A DNA stretch of 57,194 nucleotides from Nitrospirota bacterium (GTDB lineage Bacteria > Nitrospirota > Thermodesulfovibrionia > Thermodesulfovibrionales > UBA1546), in assembly GCA_009773185.1 (NCBI GenBank), contig WPIF01000022.1:1-57194 (forward strand), given 5' to 3'. A program made the position numbers and the translations under genes. Of the stretch, positions 26,424-34,674 are shown piece after piece. Numbering within the stretch: the stretch's first letter is position 1; each line of letters begins with the position of its first letter. The notes under the pieces are model-generated. The model was not told where the DNA came from. It was given only the letters and a program-made list of their open reading frames with translations, and searched no databases.

Positions 26424-27769
26424 AAATTCAAAATTTAAAATTTAAAATTCAAAATGTAAGAATATTTTCGCTATGCGCTATGCGCTATGCGTTGCACGCC
26501 GTATTTTTTTTGCTATTCACTATTCACTATCCACTATCTGCTGCTTGCGCTGATGACAAAGGTCCTCTTGTTTCAATAGAGCTCAGGGACGTGGATTTGA
26601 GTGATGTTCTGAGGGCATTGGGGCAGGAGCACGGCATAAACATAATCGTTGATGAAAAAGTTACAGGCAAGGTAACAGTCAGCCTCAGGAATGTCCCCCT
26701 GTGGGATGCTATTGATTCCATATTAAAGGGCAAGGGATTTGTATACATAAAGGATGGGAATGTTGTGAGCGTGATTTCTGCAGGAGCAGACGAAGACCTT
26801 ATGACCTATACAGCAACTGTTAAATACGTTAATGCTAAAGATATTGAGGGGGTTATTACAAAGGTCTTAAGCAAAAGGGGTTCCATTGCTTCTGATCTGA
26901 AGAGCAACATGATAGTTATAAGGGATATCCCGTCTGCAATAGAGAGAGTAACGCAGCTTTTAAAACAGGTGGATGCAAAGACAAAACAGATAATGATAGA
27001 GGCAAAGATTGTTGAGGTCAGCACAAATGCAAGCCAGGAATTGGGCATACAATGGGGCGCGCAATATACAAGAGGAGATTTGTTGGTGCACGGCGGCGGC
27101 ACCAAGGCAAAATCCACTGATACAACTGCAACTGCATTAACCGGGGGGATAGGTGTTGGAGGGAACCCGTTTAGCGTAAATCTTCCCGCAACCACCGGCA
27201 CTCCCGGACTTGGAAGCGCTATCGGTATCGCTGTAGTGTCAAGCCGGTTTGCATTGGATTTACAGCTTTCTGCTCTTGAGTCGCAGGGCAATGCAAAAAC
27301 GCTGTCAAGCCCCAAGGTGATGGTTCTTGATAACCAGGAGGCTTATATAAAGAGCGGCATAGGCATACTTATTCCTACATCTACGACTACAGCAGGGACA
27401 ACTACTACGGCGAGTGTTACTGAAAAGGAAGCTCTTCTGCAGTTAAAAGTTACTCCGAGGGTCATAAATGACGATCAGATATCTCTTAAGATTTTGACAT
27501 CGAGGGACAGCTTTGATTTTAGCCGCAGTGTTCTGGGGACTCCACCCAAAAATACCCGTGAAACACAGACAAACCTTATTATCAAAAATGGCGAGACAAT
27601 AGTAATCGGCGGTATTTATATCGAGGATGGCTCAGACAGTGAAACCGGTGTGCCTCTGCTTTCAAAGATTCCCCTGCTCGGATGGCTTTTTAAGAAGGAG
27701 ATTAAAAAGAATGATAAGACAGAACTCCTCATATTTATAACCCCGCGCATCAAAACAGAAGAGATTTGA
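26420..27769 (+). CDS. pilQ: Type IV pilus secretin PilQ (short form)
   Basis: This 449-aa outer-membrane secretin subunit has an N-terminal STN-like domain (about 48-110, VDLSDVLRALGQEHGINIIV) and a NolW-like N-domain (about 118-185, TATVKYVNAKDIEGVITKVL). The secretin domain (about 190-449) contains KQIMIEAKIVEVSTNASQEL and the C-terminal VPLLSKIPLLGWLFKKE and ELLIFITPRI. The AMIN domains of long PilQ are absent. The first 40 codons contain AT-rich and period-7 tandem repeats. ATG 26420 overlaps the pilP stop. Confidence 0.95.
   Translation: MKIQNLKFKIQNVRIFSLCAMRYALHAVFFLLFTIHYPLSAACADDKGPLVSIELRDVDLSDVLRALGQEHGINIIVDEKVTGKVTVSLRNVPLWDAIDSILKGKGFVYIKDGNVVSVISAGADEDLMTYTATVKYVNAKDIEGVITKVLSKRGSIASDLKSNMIVIRDIPSAIERVTQLLKQVDAKTKQIMIEAKIVEVSTNASQELGIQWGAQYTRGDLLVHGGGTKAKSTDTTATALTGGIGVGGNPFSVNLPATTGTPGLGSAIGIAVVSSRFALDLQLSALESQGNAKTLSSPKVMVLDNQEAYIKSGIGILIPTSTTTAGTTTTASVTEKEALLQLKVTPRVINDDQISLKILTSRDSFDFSRSVLGTPPKNTRETQTNLIIKNGETIVIGGIYIEDGSDSETGVPLLSKIPLLGWLFKKEIKKNDKTELLIFITPRIKTEEI
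26424..26540. repeat. Tandem simple repeats encoding the PilQ N-terminus
   Basis: There are three blocks. ATTCAAAATTTAAAAT-type repeats span 26424-26455. CGCTATG occurs three times from 26469 (7-nt period). CTATTCA-type units (CTATTCA, CTATTCA, CTATCCA, CTATCTG) follow from 26513. Together they encode the signal peptide region of PilQ. Confidence 0.7.
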
Positions 27770-28908
27770 TAACAAGGGCCATAAGGAACATATTCAGGGT
27801 TAATCTCAACATCAAAAAATCCGAAAACGTTTTTGTATTTACAGACAGGCCGTTTGAGGGAGAGGTTATTGAAGAAGCGGACATCTGCAGGAGGGAGAGG
27901 CTGCGGGATATAGCCATCCTCACTGCTGAGACAGGAAGAGGCTTCTGCAAAAATATTTTTTACCATGAATATCCGGCTACCGGAAACCACGGCGCCGAGC
28001 CGCCGCAGGAACTCTGGGCCATGGCCTTTGGAGAAAAAACATTCAGGAAACTGAAAACACAAAAGCTGCTCGTTCCCCTTATAAATAAAAGCGCCAAGGG
28101 TCCTGACATAAAAAAAGCCGAGGAGATTATATCAGGGCATAGAAGATATGCCGTGAATGCTGTTGTTGCGCTTTCAAATTATTCAACGAGCCACACAAGA
28201 TTCAGGGACCTGCTGACACGGATCTGCGGGGTGCGGTATGCCAGCATGCCTTTATTTGAGGCTCCCATGCTTGAAGGCGCTATGAATGTGGACTGGAAAG
28301 CGCTTGCCAGAAAGACGCGGGATATTGCAATGATTGTAAATAAGGCTGAACAGATAGAGATAAAAACTCCGAATGGCACCTATGTCTCATTCTCGAAAAA
28401 AGGCAGAAAAGCAGAGTCTGATACGGGACTGCTCACGAAGCCCGGTTCGTTTGGGAATCTTCCGGCAGGTGAAGTATATCTTGCGCCTCTGGAAGGCACG
28501 GCAAACGGGAAGCTTGTCCTTGAATGGGCCCCGACAAGGGCATTGGAATCACCTGTGACAGTAATAATAAAGCACGGGCTTGTTAAGGAAGTGTCAGGGG
28601 ATGAAGAATATGCCGCTTATCTTAAAGCAAAGATTTCTGAACGCAAAGAAAACGCAAATATTGCCGAACTCGGGATAGGCACAAATGATATGGCAAAAAG
28701 GCCTGACAATATCCTTGAATCAGAAAAAATATCCGGTACAATACATATCGCGTTCGGAGACAACAGTTCATTCGGAGGAAAGGTCAGCACTCCGTTTCAT
28801 CAGGACTTTGTGTTTTTCAGGCCGACCGTGACACTGATTGATAAAAATGGCAAAAAAGCTTTGCTTATGAAGGATGGAAGATTCACTATTTCGTCATTCC
28901 GCACTTGA
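27766..28908 (+). CDS. M29-family metallo-aminopeptidase
   Basis: This protein of about 380 aa resembles thermophilic aminopeptidases of MEROPS M29 (AmpS/PepS type). Diagnostic segments are EAPMLEGAMNVDWKALARK near residue 165, GNLPAGEVYLAPLEGTANG near 229 with Glu ligands, and ELGIGTND and HIAFGDNSSFGGKVSTPFHQ at about 299 and 328, giving His/Asp ligands. It starts with TTG 27766 overlapping the pilQ TGA, so it is coupled to the pil operon, although a pilus role is unlikely. The last five residues and the stop (28893-28908) come from a dispersed palindromic repeat. Confidence 0.85.
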   Translation: MITRAIRNIFRVNLNIKKSENVFVFTDRPFEGEVIEEADICRRERLRDIAILTAETGRGFCKNIFYHEYPATGNHGAEPPQELWAMAFGEKTFRKLKTQKLLVPLINKSAKGPDIKKAEEIISGHRRYAVNAVVALSNYSTSHTRFRDLLTRICGVRYASMPLFEAPMLEGAMNVDWKALARKTRDIAMIVNKAEQIEIKTPNGTYVSFSKKGRKAESDTGLLTKPGSFGNLPAGEVYLAPLEGTANGKLVLEWAPTRALESPVTVIIKHGLVKEVSGDEEYAAYLKAKISERKENANIAELGIGTNDMAKRPDNILESEKISGTIHIAFGDNSSFGGKVSTPFHQDFVFFRPTVTLIDKNGKKALLMKDGRFTISSFRT

Positions 28909-28948
28909 TGCGGAATCTCAAGAGATGCTGAAATGAATTCAGCATGAC
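28893..28948. repeat. Paired-hairpin palindromic repeat, copy 1
   Basis: The element runs from GTCAT to ATGAC. It has two 8-bp hairpins with 5-nt loops: ATTCCGCA/TGCGGAAT and ATGCTGAA/TTCAGCAT. It provides the stop codon of the M29 gene. The design matches the copies at 33368 and 54219. Confidence 0.8.
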
Positions 28949-28985
28949 AGGCAAAAGGGATATTTTTTAGAAGGGAATCAGCGTT

Positions 28986-29300
28986 ATGGAAAATATAGTT
29001 GTCTTCATAACTGCTTCTAATGAAGATGAGGCTTCCAGTATCGCAAGAGCACTTGTTGAAGGAAGGCTTGCCGGCTGTGTAAATATTATAAAGGGTATAA
29101 GGTCTATCTATGCCTGGCAGGGGAAGATAGAGGACGAGGCAGAGGTCTTGATGGTTGCCAAGACACAGCGCAGCCTCTTTGCCAAACTTTGTAAAAGAGT
29201 CAAAGAGCTTCATAGTTACACAGTGCCGGAAATTATTGCGATGCCTGTTGTTGAGGGTTCTGAAGATTATCTGAAGTGGCTGAAAGAAGTTACGGGATAG
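28986..29300 (+). CDS. cutA: CutA-family divalent cation tolerance protein
   Basis: This 104-aa cytosolic trimeric protein has VVFITASNEDEASSIARALVEGRLAGCVNI at the N-terminus, then GIRSIYAWQGKIEDEAEVLMVAKT and HSYTVPEIIAMPVVEGSEDYLKWL. All conserved CutA1 features are present, including the Cys of AGCVNI and the Tyr/Trp of the core. Its role in metal tolerance is known only loosely. It has no operon partner apart from the downstream NlpC gene 15 bp away. Confidence 0.95.
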   Translation: MENIVVFITASNEDEASSIARALVEGRLAGCVNIIKGIRSIYAWQGKIEDEAEVLMVAKTQRSLFAKLCKRVKELHSYTVPEIIAMPVVEGSEDYLKWLKEVTG

Positions 29301-29315
29301 AAAAAGAGACTTGGG

Positions 29316-30413
29316 ATGTTATGGCTGTTTTTCGGCAAGATTAAACTATCTTTCTTATATGCAATGCTTAACACTATAGCTATTCTTTTTAGTAAATGCA
29401 TTTCCCGTGACAGTCTTCAGGGCTGTCACTCATTACGGAAGACCCGTGAATCTTGCCTCTCTCCTCGGCGAGTCGCCCGGGGCGACAATCCAGTCATAAC
29501 CTCCTATGCATTTTCGAAGCTGATTAATTCATTTATTCTGATAGGTTTAATTTTGTTGCAGCCTGCCTGCGGGAAGAAGGTTCAGGAAAAACATGCTGTT
29601 CAAAATAAAGCCGCAACCTATGCAGTTGCAGTCCTGCCCACGCCTGTTTTAAAAACCCCTGATTTTTATTCCGTATTTGGCGGCAAAGACGGCAGGACAC
29701 TCAGGCTCACCCAAAAAAATATGGTTGAGGAAGTTGAATTTGTTGCCTTGCGGGATACAGTATTTACTATAGAAAAAACAATCAGGAAGGACGCTTATGA
29801 AATACTTAAAGTAAAGACGGAAGATTATCCGTATCCAACCCAAAGAGGTTATTATATTGACAGCAGGTTTGTTGAAAAGAAAAATGAAAAACCACACGGG
29901 CGCGCAAGGGCACTGCCTGATAAAAATGCAATAATCAATAAGCTTGTCTCTGCGAAAGGGGCGATATATGTATGGGGAGGGAATTACGTTAAAGGCATAC
30001 CGGAGATGGTTGAGTTTTATAAGCCGGCAGGCAAGCTGTCTGAAGAAGTGCAGGACAGGTGGATTCTTAAAGGGGTTGACTGCTCAGGGCTTTTGTATGA
30101 AGCAACAGACGGCTATATACCGAGGAACGTTGAATCTCTTTTTAATTTTGGCTCTCCTGTTGATATAAAAGGCCTGAACCCTGATGAAATAGCAAAAAAA
30201 CTCAAGCCCCTCGACCTCATTGTCTATAAAAGGCATGTTGTTATAGTCCTTGACAACAGGCAGGCAATCCAGAGCACTATTGCAGAAGGCGTACATTTAA
30301 GAAGCCTTGCTGGCATTATCAGAACCATCAGCGAAACTATGACGCCTGTAACTGATCCACGGGAAGAAGGCATTGCGGATAAGTTTGTAGTCAGGAGATG
30401 GTATTTTAATTAA
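29316..30413 (+). CDS. SH3-like/NlpC-P60 cysteine peptidase, probable lipoprotein; start uncertain
   Basis: This is a 365-aa ORF. The C-terminal NlpC/P60 domain has the catalytic Cys in GVDCSGLLYEA near residue 251 and the His in KRHVVIVLDN near 307. An SH3-like region lies at about 120-190. It probably cleaves peptidoglycan stem peptides. A hydrophobic segment with a poor lipobox (ILLQPAC) sits at about residues 72-84. The DNA before it (29407-29486) is hairpin repeat, and no ATG, GTG or convincing Shine-Dalgarno lies just upstream of the signal. The first ATG is at 29316, giving an odd basic N-terminus. A repeat insertion may have split the original start from the signal peptide. It converges with the 9-heme gene with an 8-bp stop overlap (TTAATTAA). 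Confidence 0.75.
   Translation: MLWLFFGKIKLSFLYAMLNTIAILFSKCISRDSLQGCHSLRKTRESCLSPRRVARGDNPVITSYAFSKLINSFILIGLILLQPACGKKVQEKHAVQNKAATYAVAVLPTPVLKTPDFYSVFGGKDGRTLRLTQKNMVEEVEFVALRDTVFTIEKTIRKDAYEILKVKTEDYPYPTQRGYYIDSRFVEKKNEKPHGRARALPDKNAIINKLVSAKGAIYVWGGNYVKGIPEMVEFYKPAGKLSEEVQDRWILKGVDCSGLLYEATDGYIPRNVESLFNFGSPVDIKGLNPDEIAKKLKPLDLIVYKRHVVIVLDNRQAIQSTIAEGVHLRSLAGIIRTISETMTPVTDPREEGIADKFVVRRWYFN
29407..29486. repeat. Hairpin-rich insertion in the 5' part of the NlpC gene
   Basis: GTGACAG/CTGTCAC forms a 7-bp stem with a 9-nt loop at 29407-29429. GTCGCC/GGCGAC forms a 6-bp stem at 29472-29486. The stretch is more GC-rich than its flanks. Confidence 0.5.
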
Positions 30414-31173
30414 TCTTCTTGTGGCACACCTGACACGCCCCTTTCTGAGGCCTGAGCCTGGGGAAATCAGAGGCATGCGGGTCATGACAGCTTGCGCAAG
30501 TCATTTCCTTCCCCGGCCTGGAAGGGTCGGGTTTTTTCCACATCGGATGATTACCCATAAACCCTCTCAGCACATGCGTGCCTACCGCATGTTTTCTGTG
30601 ACAGCTTACGCATAGGTCGTTTAAGTGCAGTGTCATTAATAGTGATGTAGTATTGCTGGCGTGTGCGTTATGGCATAAAGTGCACTGCCCTTTTGCTGTT
30701 GGAGCATGGACATGTTTTTTGCCTGTTTTATTCTCATGACAGTTATAACAGAGGTTAGGCACATCAAGCACAAGTATCCTGCTGAAATCAGACTGGTGAA
30801 CATTATGACAGCTTGAGCACATGCCTCCTGAAACAGGCGAGTGTACAAACTTGCCCTTGAACCTGGCTTCGTCGTGGCAGATATAGCAGAGGGCAGGGAC
30901 CTCATGGATGAGCTTTATGCTTCCTTTCTGCTGCGGGTGTTTCATCCCTTTCACAGGCTGGTGGCATGTATCGCACCCCATCTCAAGAGCTGCATGAACA
31001 ACCTTTGCGGTTTTACTGTACTGGCTGTGGCATGAAAGGCAGGGGTTCTCCTCAGCAAAAGCAGAACTAATTGACAGCAGAGAGCAGAGAGCAGAGAGCA
31101 GAGAGATTAATCTCTTGATTTTAGCCTTAACCTCAGACTCAACCTTAACCTCAACCCTTCTTTTGATCTTCAT
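30406..31173 (-). CDS. Nine-heme periplasmic c-type cytochrome (doubled CXXCH/DmsE type)
   Basis: This protein of about 255 aa has a signal peptide (RLISLLSALCSLLSISSAFA) and nine CXXCH motifs: CLSCH, CDTCH, CYICH, CSSCH, CYNCH, CTLCH, CVSCH, CASCH and CQVCH. Recurrent CHNVH/CHNAH/CHDPH spacing is typical of doubled-CXXCH/DmsE-like decaheme carriers. I chose ATG 31173, which overlaps the pcm stop (ATGA), over ATG 31185. The basic N-terminus (KRRVEVKVESEVKAK) and the signal peptide are encoded by period-6 and period-7 tandem repeats. Confidence 0.88.
   Translation of the reverse strand: MKIKRRVEVKVESEVKAKIKRLISLLSALCSLLSISSAFAEENPCLSCHSQYSKTAKVVHAALEMGCDTCHQPVKGMKHPQQKGSIKLIHEVPALCYICHDEARFKGKFVHSPVSGGMCSSCHNVHQSDFSRILVLDVPNLCYNCHENKTGKKHVHAPTAKGQCTLCHNAHASNTTSLLMTLHLNDLCVSCHRKHAVGTHVLRGFMGNHPMWKKPDPSRPGKEMTCASCHDPHASDFPRLRPQKGACQVCHKKIN
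31073..31157. repeat. Tandem short repeats encoding the signal peptide of the 9-heme cytochrome
   Basis: On the plus strand GCAGAGA is repeated about four times with a 7-nt period at 31077-31105. A CTTAAC/CTCAAC-type period-6 array follows at 31123-31157. On the coding strand they read CTCTCTG and GGTTGA/GGTTAA units. Confidence 0.65.
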
Positions 31174-31817
31174 CCCTTCTCCCATCCGTATTCACCAATC
31201 AAAGGCACGAAGATGCAGGGTGTGTGCAATTGCTCAGACAAAGCGCCTTTGAGCTTTTTTATAACTACAAGCTGCTGTGAAAACCGGTCTCCAACAGGAG
31301 CTACAATTATCCCCCCGTCAGACAATTGTTCTATCAGAGGCTGGGGCAGCTGAGGAGAACCTGCAGTTATTATTATCCTGTCAAACGGTGATTCTTCCGG
31401 CCATCCGAGTGTCCCGTCTCCAACCTTTACCTTAATATTGGCATACCCAAGCGCACGGATTCTTTCTTCTGCCTTCTTTGCAAGAACAGCTTTGCGCTCT
31501 ATTGTAAAAACTGCGAGGGAAAGTTCTGCAAGAACCGCGGCCTGATAACCGGAACCTGTGCCTATTTCAAGGATCTTTTCATCTCCTTTCATCTGAAGGA
31601 GTTCTGTCATAATCGCAACCATATAAGGCTGGGAAATTGTCTGGTCTTCGCCAATCGGAAGCGCCATGTCATCATAGGCCTTATGCTGCATGGGCTCATC
31701 AACAAAAAGATGCCTTGGAACTTTTCTCATTGCGGTGAGCACACGTTCATCCTTTATCCCCCGCGGGATAAGCTGGGCATCAACCATCAGATTCCTTAGT
31801 TCTTTAAAATTTTCCAT
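31170..31817 (-). CDS. pcm: Protein-L-isoaspartate O-methyltransferase
   Basis: This 215-aa SAM-dependent enzyme repairs isoaspartyl residues in damaged proteins. Motifs: AYDDMALPIGEDQTISQPYM near residue 63, SAM motif I EKILEIGTGSGYQAAVLAE near 98, and DRIIITAGSPQLPQPLIEQL near 162. Length is typical. It lies 146 bp downstream of the FAD dehydrogenase, with a structured inverted-repeat element between. pcm and surE often sit near each other in bacteria, and surE is about 2.4 kb away here. Confidence 0.96.
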   Translation of the reverse strand: MENFKELRNLMVDAQLIPRGIKDERVLTAMRKVPRHLFVDEPMQHKAYDDMALPIGEDQTISQPYMVAIMTELLQMKGDEKILEIGTGSGYQAAVLAELSLAVFTIERKAVLAKKAEERIRALGYANIKVKVGDGTLGWPEESPFDRIIITAGSPQLPQPLIEQLSDGGIIVAPVGDRFSQQLVVIKKLKGALSEQLHTPCIFVPLIGEYGWEKG

Positions 31818-31829
31818 AGCTACCCGCTA

Positions 31830-31956
31830 AAGACAGGGCATAGTATTCGAGCGGTTTATTTTGACGATAGACAGACAGTATGGTCATTAAAATAAAGAGG
31901 CAAAATCCTCGGAGGGCGATAGCCCGAGAATGAGCGAGGATATTATGCCCTGTCTT
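31830..31956. other. Structured 127-bp element with 13-bp terminal inverted repeats
   Basis: The ends are AAGACAGGGCATA and TATGCCCTGTCTT, perfect 13-bp inverted repeats. Inside are TTTATTTT/AAAATAAA with an adjoining GAC/GTC, then ATCCTCG/CGAGGAT enclosing GGGC-GATA-GCCC. Drawn as RNA, this is one closing stem with two side arms. It lies between the FAD dehydrogenase stop and the pcm start, both on the minus strand. It has no ORF. It could be a small mobile palindrome or a structured RNA. Confidence 0.6.
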
Positions 31957-31963
31957 ATGCATT

Positions 31964-33343
31964 TTACATCCTCCTCGCTATTTCCCTTGCTGCTATGACC
32001 CCTGAGGCAGATGCCTGGATCAAACCCCTGCTTACTCCTGCCCCGTCGCCCACAGCAAAAAGATTCTCCTTCTCTGTCTCGAGTGTATTGGTCAATTTCA
32101 ACTGCATTGAATAAAACTTCACTTCAACCCCGTAAAGCAGGGTGTGCTTTGAGTTCACCCCCGGCGCAACCTTGTCAAGGGCGTCTATCATCTCAAGGAT
32201 ATCGGACAGGTAGCGGTATGGGATGACAAAACTCAGGTCTCCCGGCGTTGCATCTTTTAAAGTTGGTTTTACTATTCCCTTTGCTATCCTCTCATGAGTT
32301 GAACGCCTTCCCATCTGCAAGTCCCCGAGCCTCTGGACAATAACTCCCTGCCCGAGAAAATTAGCCAGCCTTGCGATATATCTGCCATAAGATATCGGCT
32401 CATCAAACGGCTCTGTAAAAAAGGTGCTGACCAATAATGCAAAGTTGGTATTCCCTGTCTTCCTGCCTGCGTAACTGTGGCCGTTGACGGTCCATATGCC
32501 CTTCAGGTATTCCTTGACAACCTCTCCGTAGGGATTAACGCAGAAGGTCCTGATCTTATCATCAAATTTTTTTGAATAAAACAGGAGTTTGGGTTCGTAT
32601 GTAATCTTTGTGAGATGTTCAAATACAGAGGCAGGGATTTCAACGCGCACACCTATATCAACAGGGTTCTGCAAAAGGGTAAGGCGCAGGCGCTTTGATT
32701 CTTTTTCAAGCCAGCGTGAGCCTTCTCTTCCGGGCGCCAGTATCACAAAATCGGAAAAAACCCTGTCGCCGTTCTTAAGCCTGATGCCCCTGACCTTTCC
32801 TTTTTCCATCATGACATCTTCGGCCTCTGACCCAAATAATGTCTCTACCTTTGCATTCAAAGACTTCTTAATCTTTTTCAACAGAACCTTGCACCTGTCA
32901 GTGCCTATGTGCCTTACCCTTGACGGCACAAATACAATATCGTTTTTAGACGCAAGCCTTTCTATCTCCTGTATCTCTTCCCTGTTCCCTCCATAGGCCT
33001 TTTTGGGAGCGCCGTATTTTACGTATATCCTGTCCACATAATCTATAAGAGACTGAAGCGTGTCCCTGTCTATGTACCTCGAAAGAAATCCTCCGACTTC
33101 AGGTGACAGATTGAGCTTGCCGTCGCTGAAGGCCCCGGCGCCTCCCCAGCCGCTCAGGAGAGCGCACTCAGGACAGGTCCTGCAGGATATATCCCCCGAC
33201 ATCATGGGGCATTTTCTCTGGTCTATGTCCTTGCCTTTTTCGATGATAAGTATCTTTGCGTCTTTCTTTTTATCGAGAAGTTCCAGCGCTGAAAAGATGC
33301 CGGCCGGCCCGGCCCCAACTATTATGACGTCATATTTTTTCAC
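31964..33343 (-). CDS. FAD-dependent dehydrogenase (uncharacterised NAD(P)/FAD oxidoreductase family)
   Basis: This 459-aa protein has the N-terminal Rossmann FAD motif DVIIVGAGPAGIFSALELL. A Cys-rich segment follows at about residues 44-62 (CPMMSGDISCRTCPEC), then GWGGAGAFSDGKLNLSPEVGG, and a C-terminal FAD segment LFAVGDGAGVSRGLIQASASG. This layout matches the family of uncharacterised FAD-dependent dehydrogenases (COG2509 type); the reaction is unknown. The Cys cluster is typical of the family. It starts with GTG 33343. It sits between surE and pcm on the same strand. Confidence 0.88.
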   Translation of the reverse strand: MKKYDVIIVGAGPAGIFSALELLDKKKDAKILIIEKGKDIDQRKCPMMSGDISCRTCPECALLSGWGGAGAFSDGKLNLSPEVGGFLSRYIDRDTLQSLIDYVDRIYVKYGAPKKAYGGNREEIQEIERLASKNDIVFVPSRVRHIGTDRCKVLLKKIKKSLNAKVETLFGSEAEDVMMEKGKVRGIRLKNGDRVFSDFVILAPGREGSRWLEKESKRLRLTLLQNPVDIGVRVEIPASVFEHLTKITYEPKLLFYSKKFDDKIRTFCVNPYGEVVKEYLKGIWTVNGHSYAGRKTGNTNFALLVSTFFTEPFDEPISYGRYIARLANFLGQGVIVQRLGDLQMGRRSTHERIAKGIVKPTLKDATPGDLSFVIPYRYLSDILEMIDALDKVAPGVNSKHTLLYGVEVKFYSMQLKLTNTLETEKENLFAVGDGAGVSRGLIQASASGVIAAREIARRM

Positions 33344-33367
33344 TTGAACCTACCATAATTATTTGTT

Positions 33368-33441
33368 GTCATGCTGAACCTGATTCAGCATCTCCTGTTT
33401 TATATTTTCCGGTTGAGACCCCGAAACGAGTTCGGGGTGAC
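33368..33441. repeat. Paired-hairpin palindromic repeat, copy 2
   Basis: The element starts GTCAT and ends GTGAC. Its hairpins are ATGCTGAA/TTCAGCAT and ACCCCGAA/TTCGGGGT, each 8 bp with a 5-nt loop, separated by about 28 bp. It encodes about the last 24 residues of SurE. Confidence 0.8.
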
Positions 33442-34190
33442 ATAGTAGACCCCCAGCTTTTCCTCAAAAACCCCAGTGCATCATAATTTGTCAGGTCCAG
33501 ATGTACCGGCGTTATGGACACGTATCCCTGCTGAACTGCATGGATGTCTGTATCTTCTCCATGCTCCCAGTACGGCGTGCCCCCTCCTATCCAGAAGTGT
33601 TTTTCCCCTCTCGGGTCCAGTATCTCCTGTATCGCATTATCATAAACCCTCTTGCCCTGCCTTGTAAATTTTATGCCTGCAATGTTTTCTTTTTTGACGT
33701 TTGGCAGATTGACATTAAGAAGCGTGTCATAGGGCAATGATTTTTCAAGTATATATCTGGCAACCTCCAATGAATAATAAGCTGCCGTGTCAAAGTGGAA
33801 GTTTTTGCCTCCAACTATAGAGACTGCAAATGACGGAATCCCCATTATCGTTCCCTCGATTGCTGCTGAGACAGTGCCTGAATAAGTAATATCATCACCG
33901 ACATTTCCGCCCTTGTTAATGCCTGAGACAATAAGCGAAGGTTTTTCAGGCAATATCTTATTTACCCCGATTGCCACGCAGTCTGTCGGCATTCCGTTGA
34001 CAGCATAAACATGCTCTCTGATTTCTTCTGCCTTCAAAGGCCTGTGCAATGTTAATGCGTGGCCTACTGCGCTCCTTTCCCTGTCAGGCGCAACAATATA
34101 CACATCGCCAATCTCTTTCATTGCCCTGGATAGTGCGGCAATGCCCTGAGAGTGGACTCCATCATCATTTGTAACAAGGATAATTGCCAT
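33369..34190 (-). CDS. surE: 5'/3'-nucleotidase SurE with repeat-derived C-terminus
   Basis: This protein of about 273 aa begins MAIILVTNDDGVHSQGI, with the Asp-Asp metal site. SAVGHALTLHRPL and VSGINKGGNVGDDITYSGTV follow. These are the canonical SurE motifs of a stationary-phase survival nucleotidase or exopolyphosphatase. I chose ATG 34190; the TTG at 34193 is less likely. The family fold ends near YDALGFLRK. The remaining residues (MSPRTRFGVSTGKYKTGDAE) and the stop are translated from a dispersed palindromic repeat, so the native C-terminus appears replaced. The enzyme core looks intact. Confidence 0.93.
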   Translation of the reverse strand: MAIILVTNDDGVHSQGIAALSRAMKEIGDVYIVAPDRERSAVGHALTLHRPLKAEEIREHVYAVNGMPTDCVAIGVNKILPEKPSLIVSGINKGGNVGDDITYSGTVSAAIEGTIMGIPSFAVSIVGGKNFHFDTAAYYSLEVARYILEKSLPYDTLLNVNLPNVKKENIAGIKFTRQGKRVYDNAIQEILDPRGEKHFWIGGGTPYWEHGEDTDIHAVQQGYVSITPVHLDLTNYDALGFLRKSWGSTMSPRTRFGVSTGKYKTGDAESGSA

Positions 34191-34296
34191 CAAGGTTATT
34201 GTAGCAGAAGGATGGGTTTATTGGGAGAGGGGGAAAATAGATATGGAAACAATAATGCCTTGATTTACTAATTCCAAGCAGCTTCCAAGCTGACAC

Positions 34297-34338
34297 CTTA
34301 CCACCCCTTAATCCCCTCCTAAAATAGGCGGGGAGCTT
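34297..34338 (-). repeat. Relic of the GC-rich repeat family
   Basis: Read on the minus strand it is AAGCTCCCC...AGGAGGGGATTAAGGGGTGGTAAG. It differs by two bases over 42 from the corresponding part of the copy at 48595-48793. Confidence 0.75.
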
Positions 34339-34674
34339 CACACAAATCCGCATAGTTTCGATATTGTGAATATTATTTATATTTCAGTAAGTTATAACAT
34401 TATCGAATTTCAGCAAAAAGACTTTTTCAGCAGTCTCAACTTAAACACAAAAGGCACCAAAAAACGGCTGCAACCCCTAAATTTTTAATTTTAGGGTTCT
34501 GTGTGATTTCCCCTAAGCTTCCTGTAAAATGCGCCATATCACGCAAAAGGGGGGGGGTGAATTCAGGGCAATATCTTTATGGCCGGCAGCATGCTAATTG
34601 CTAAAAATCAACAAAAATCAAGGTGTTATGGGGCAAGTTCTATTAGATTTTATAAAGATTAAATTATTACTATC

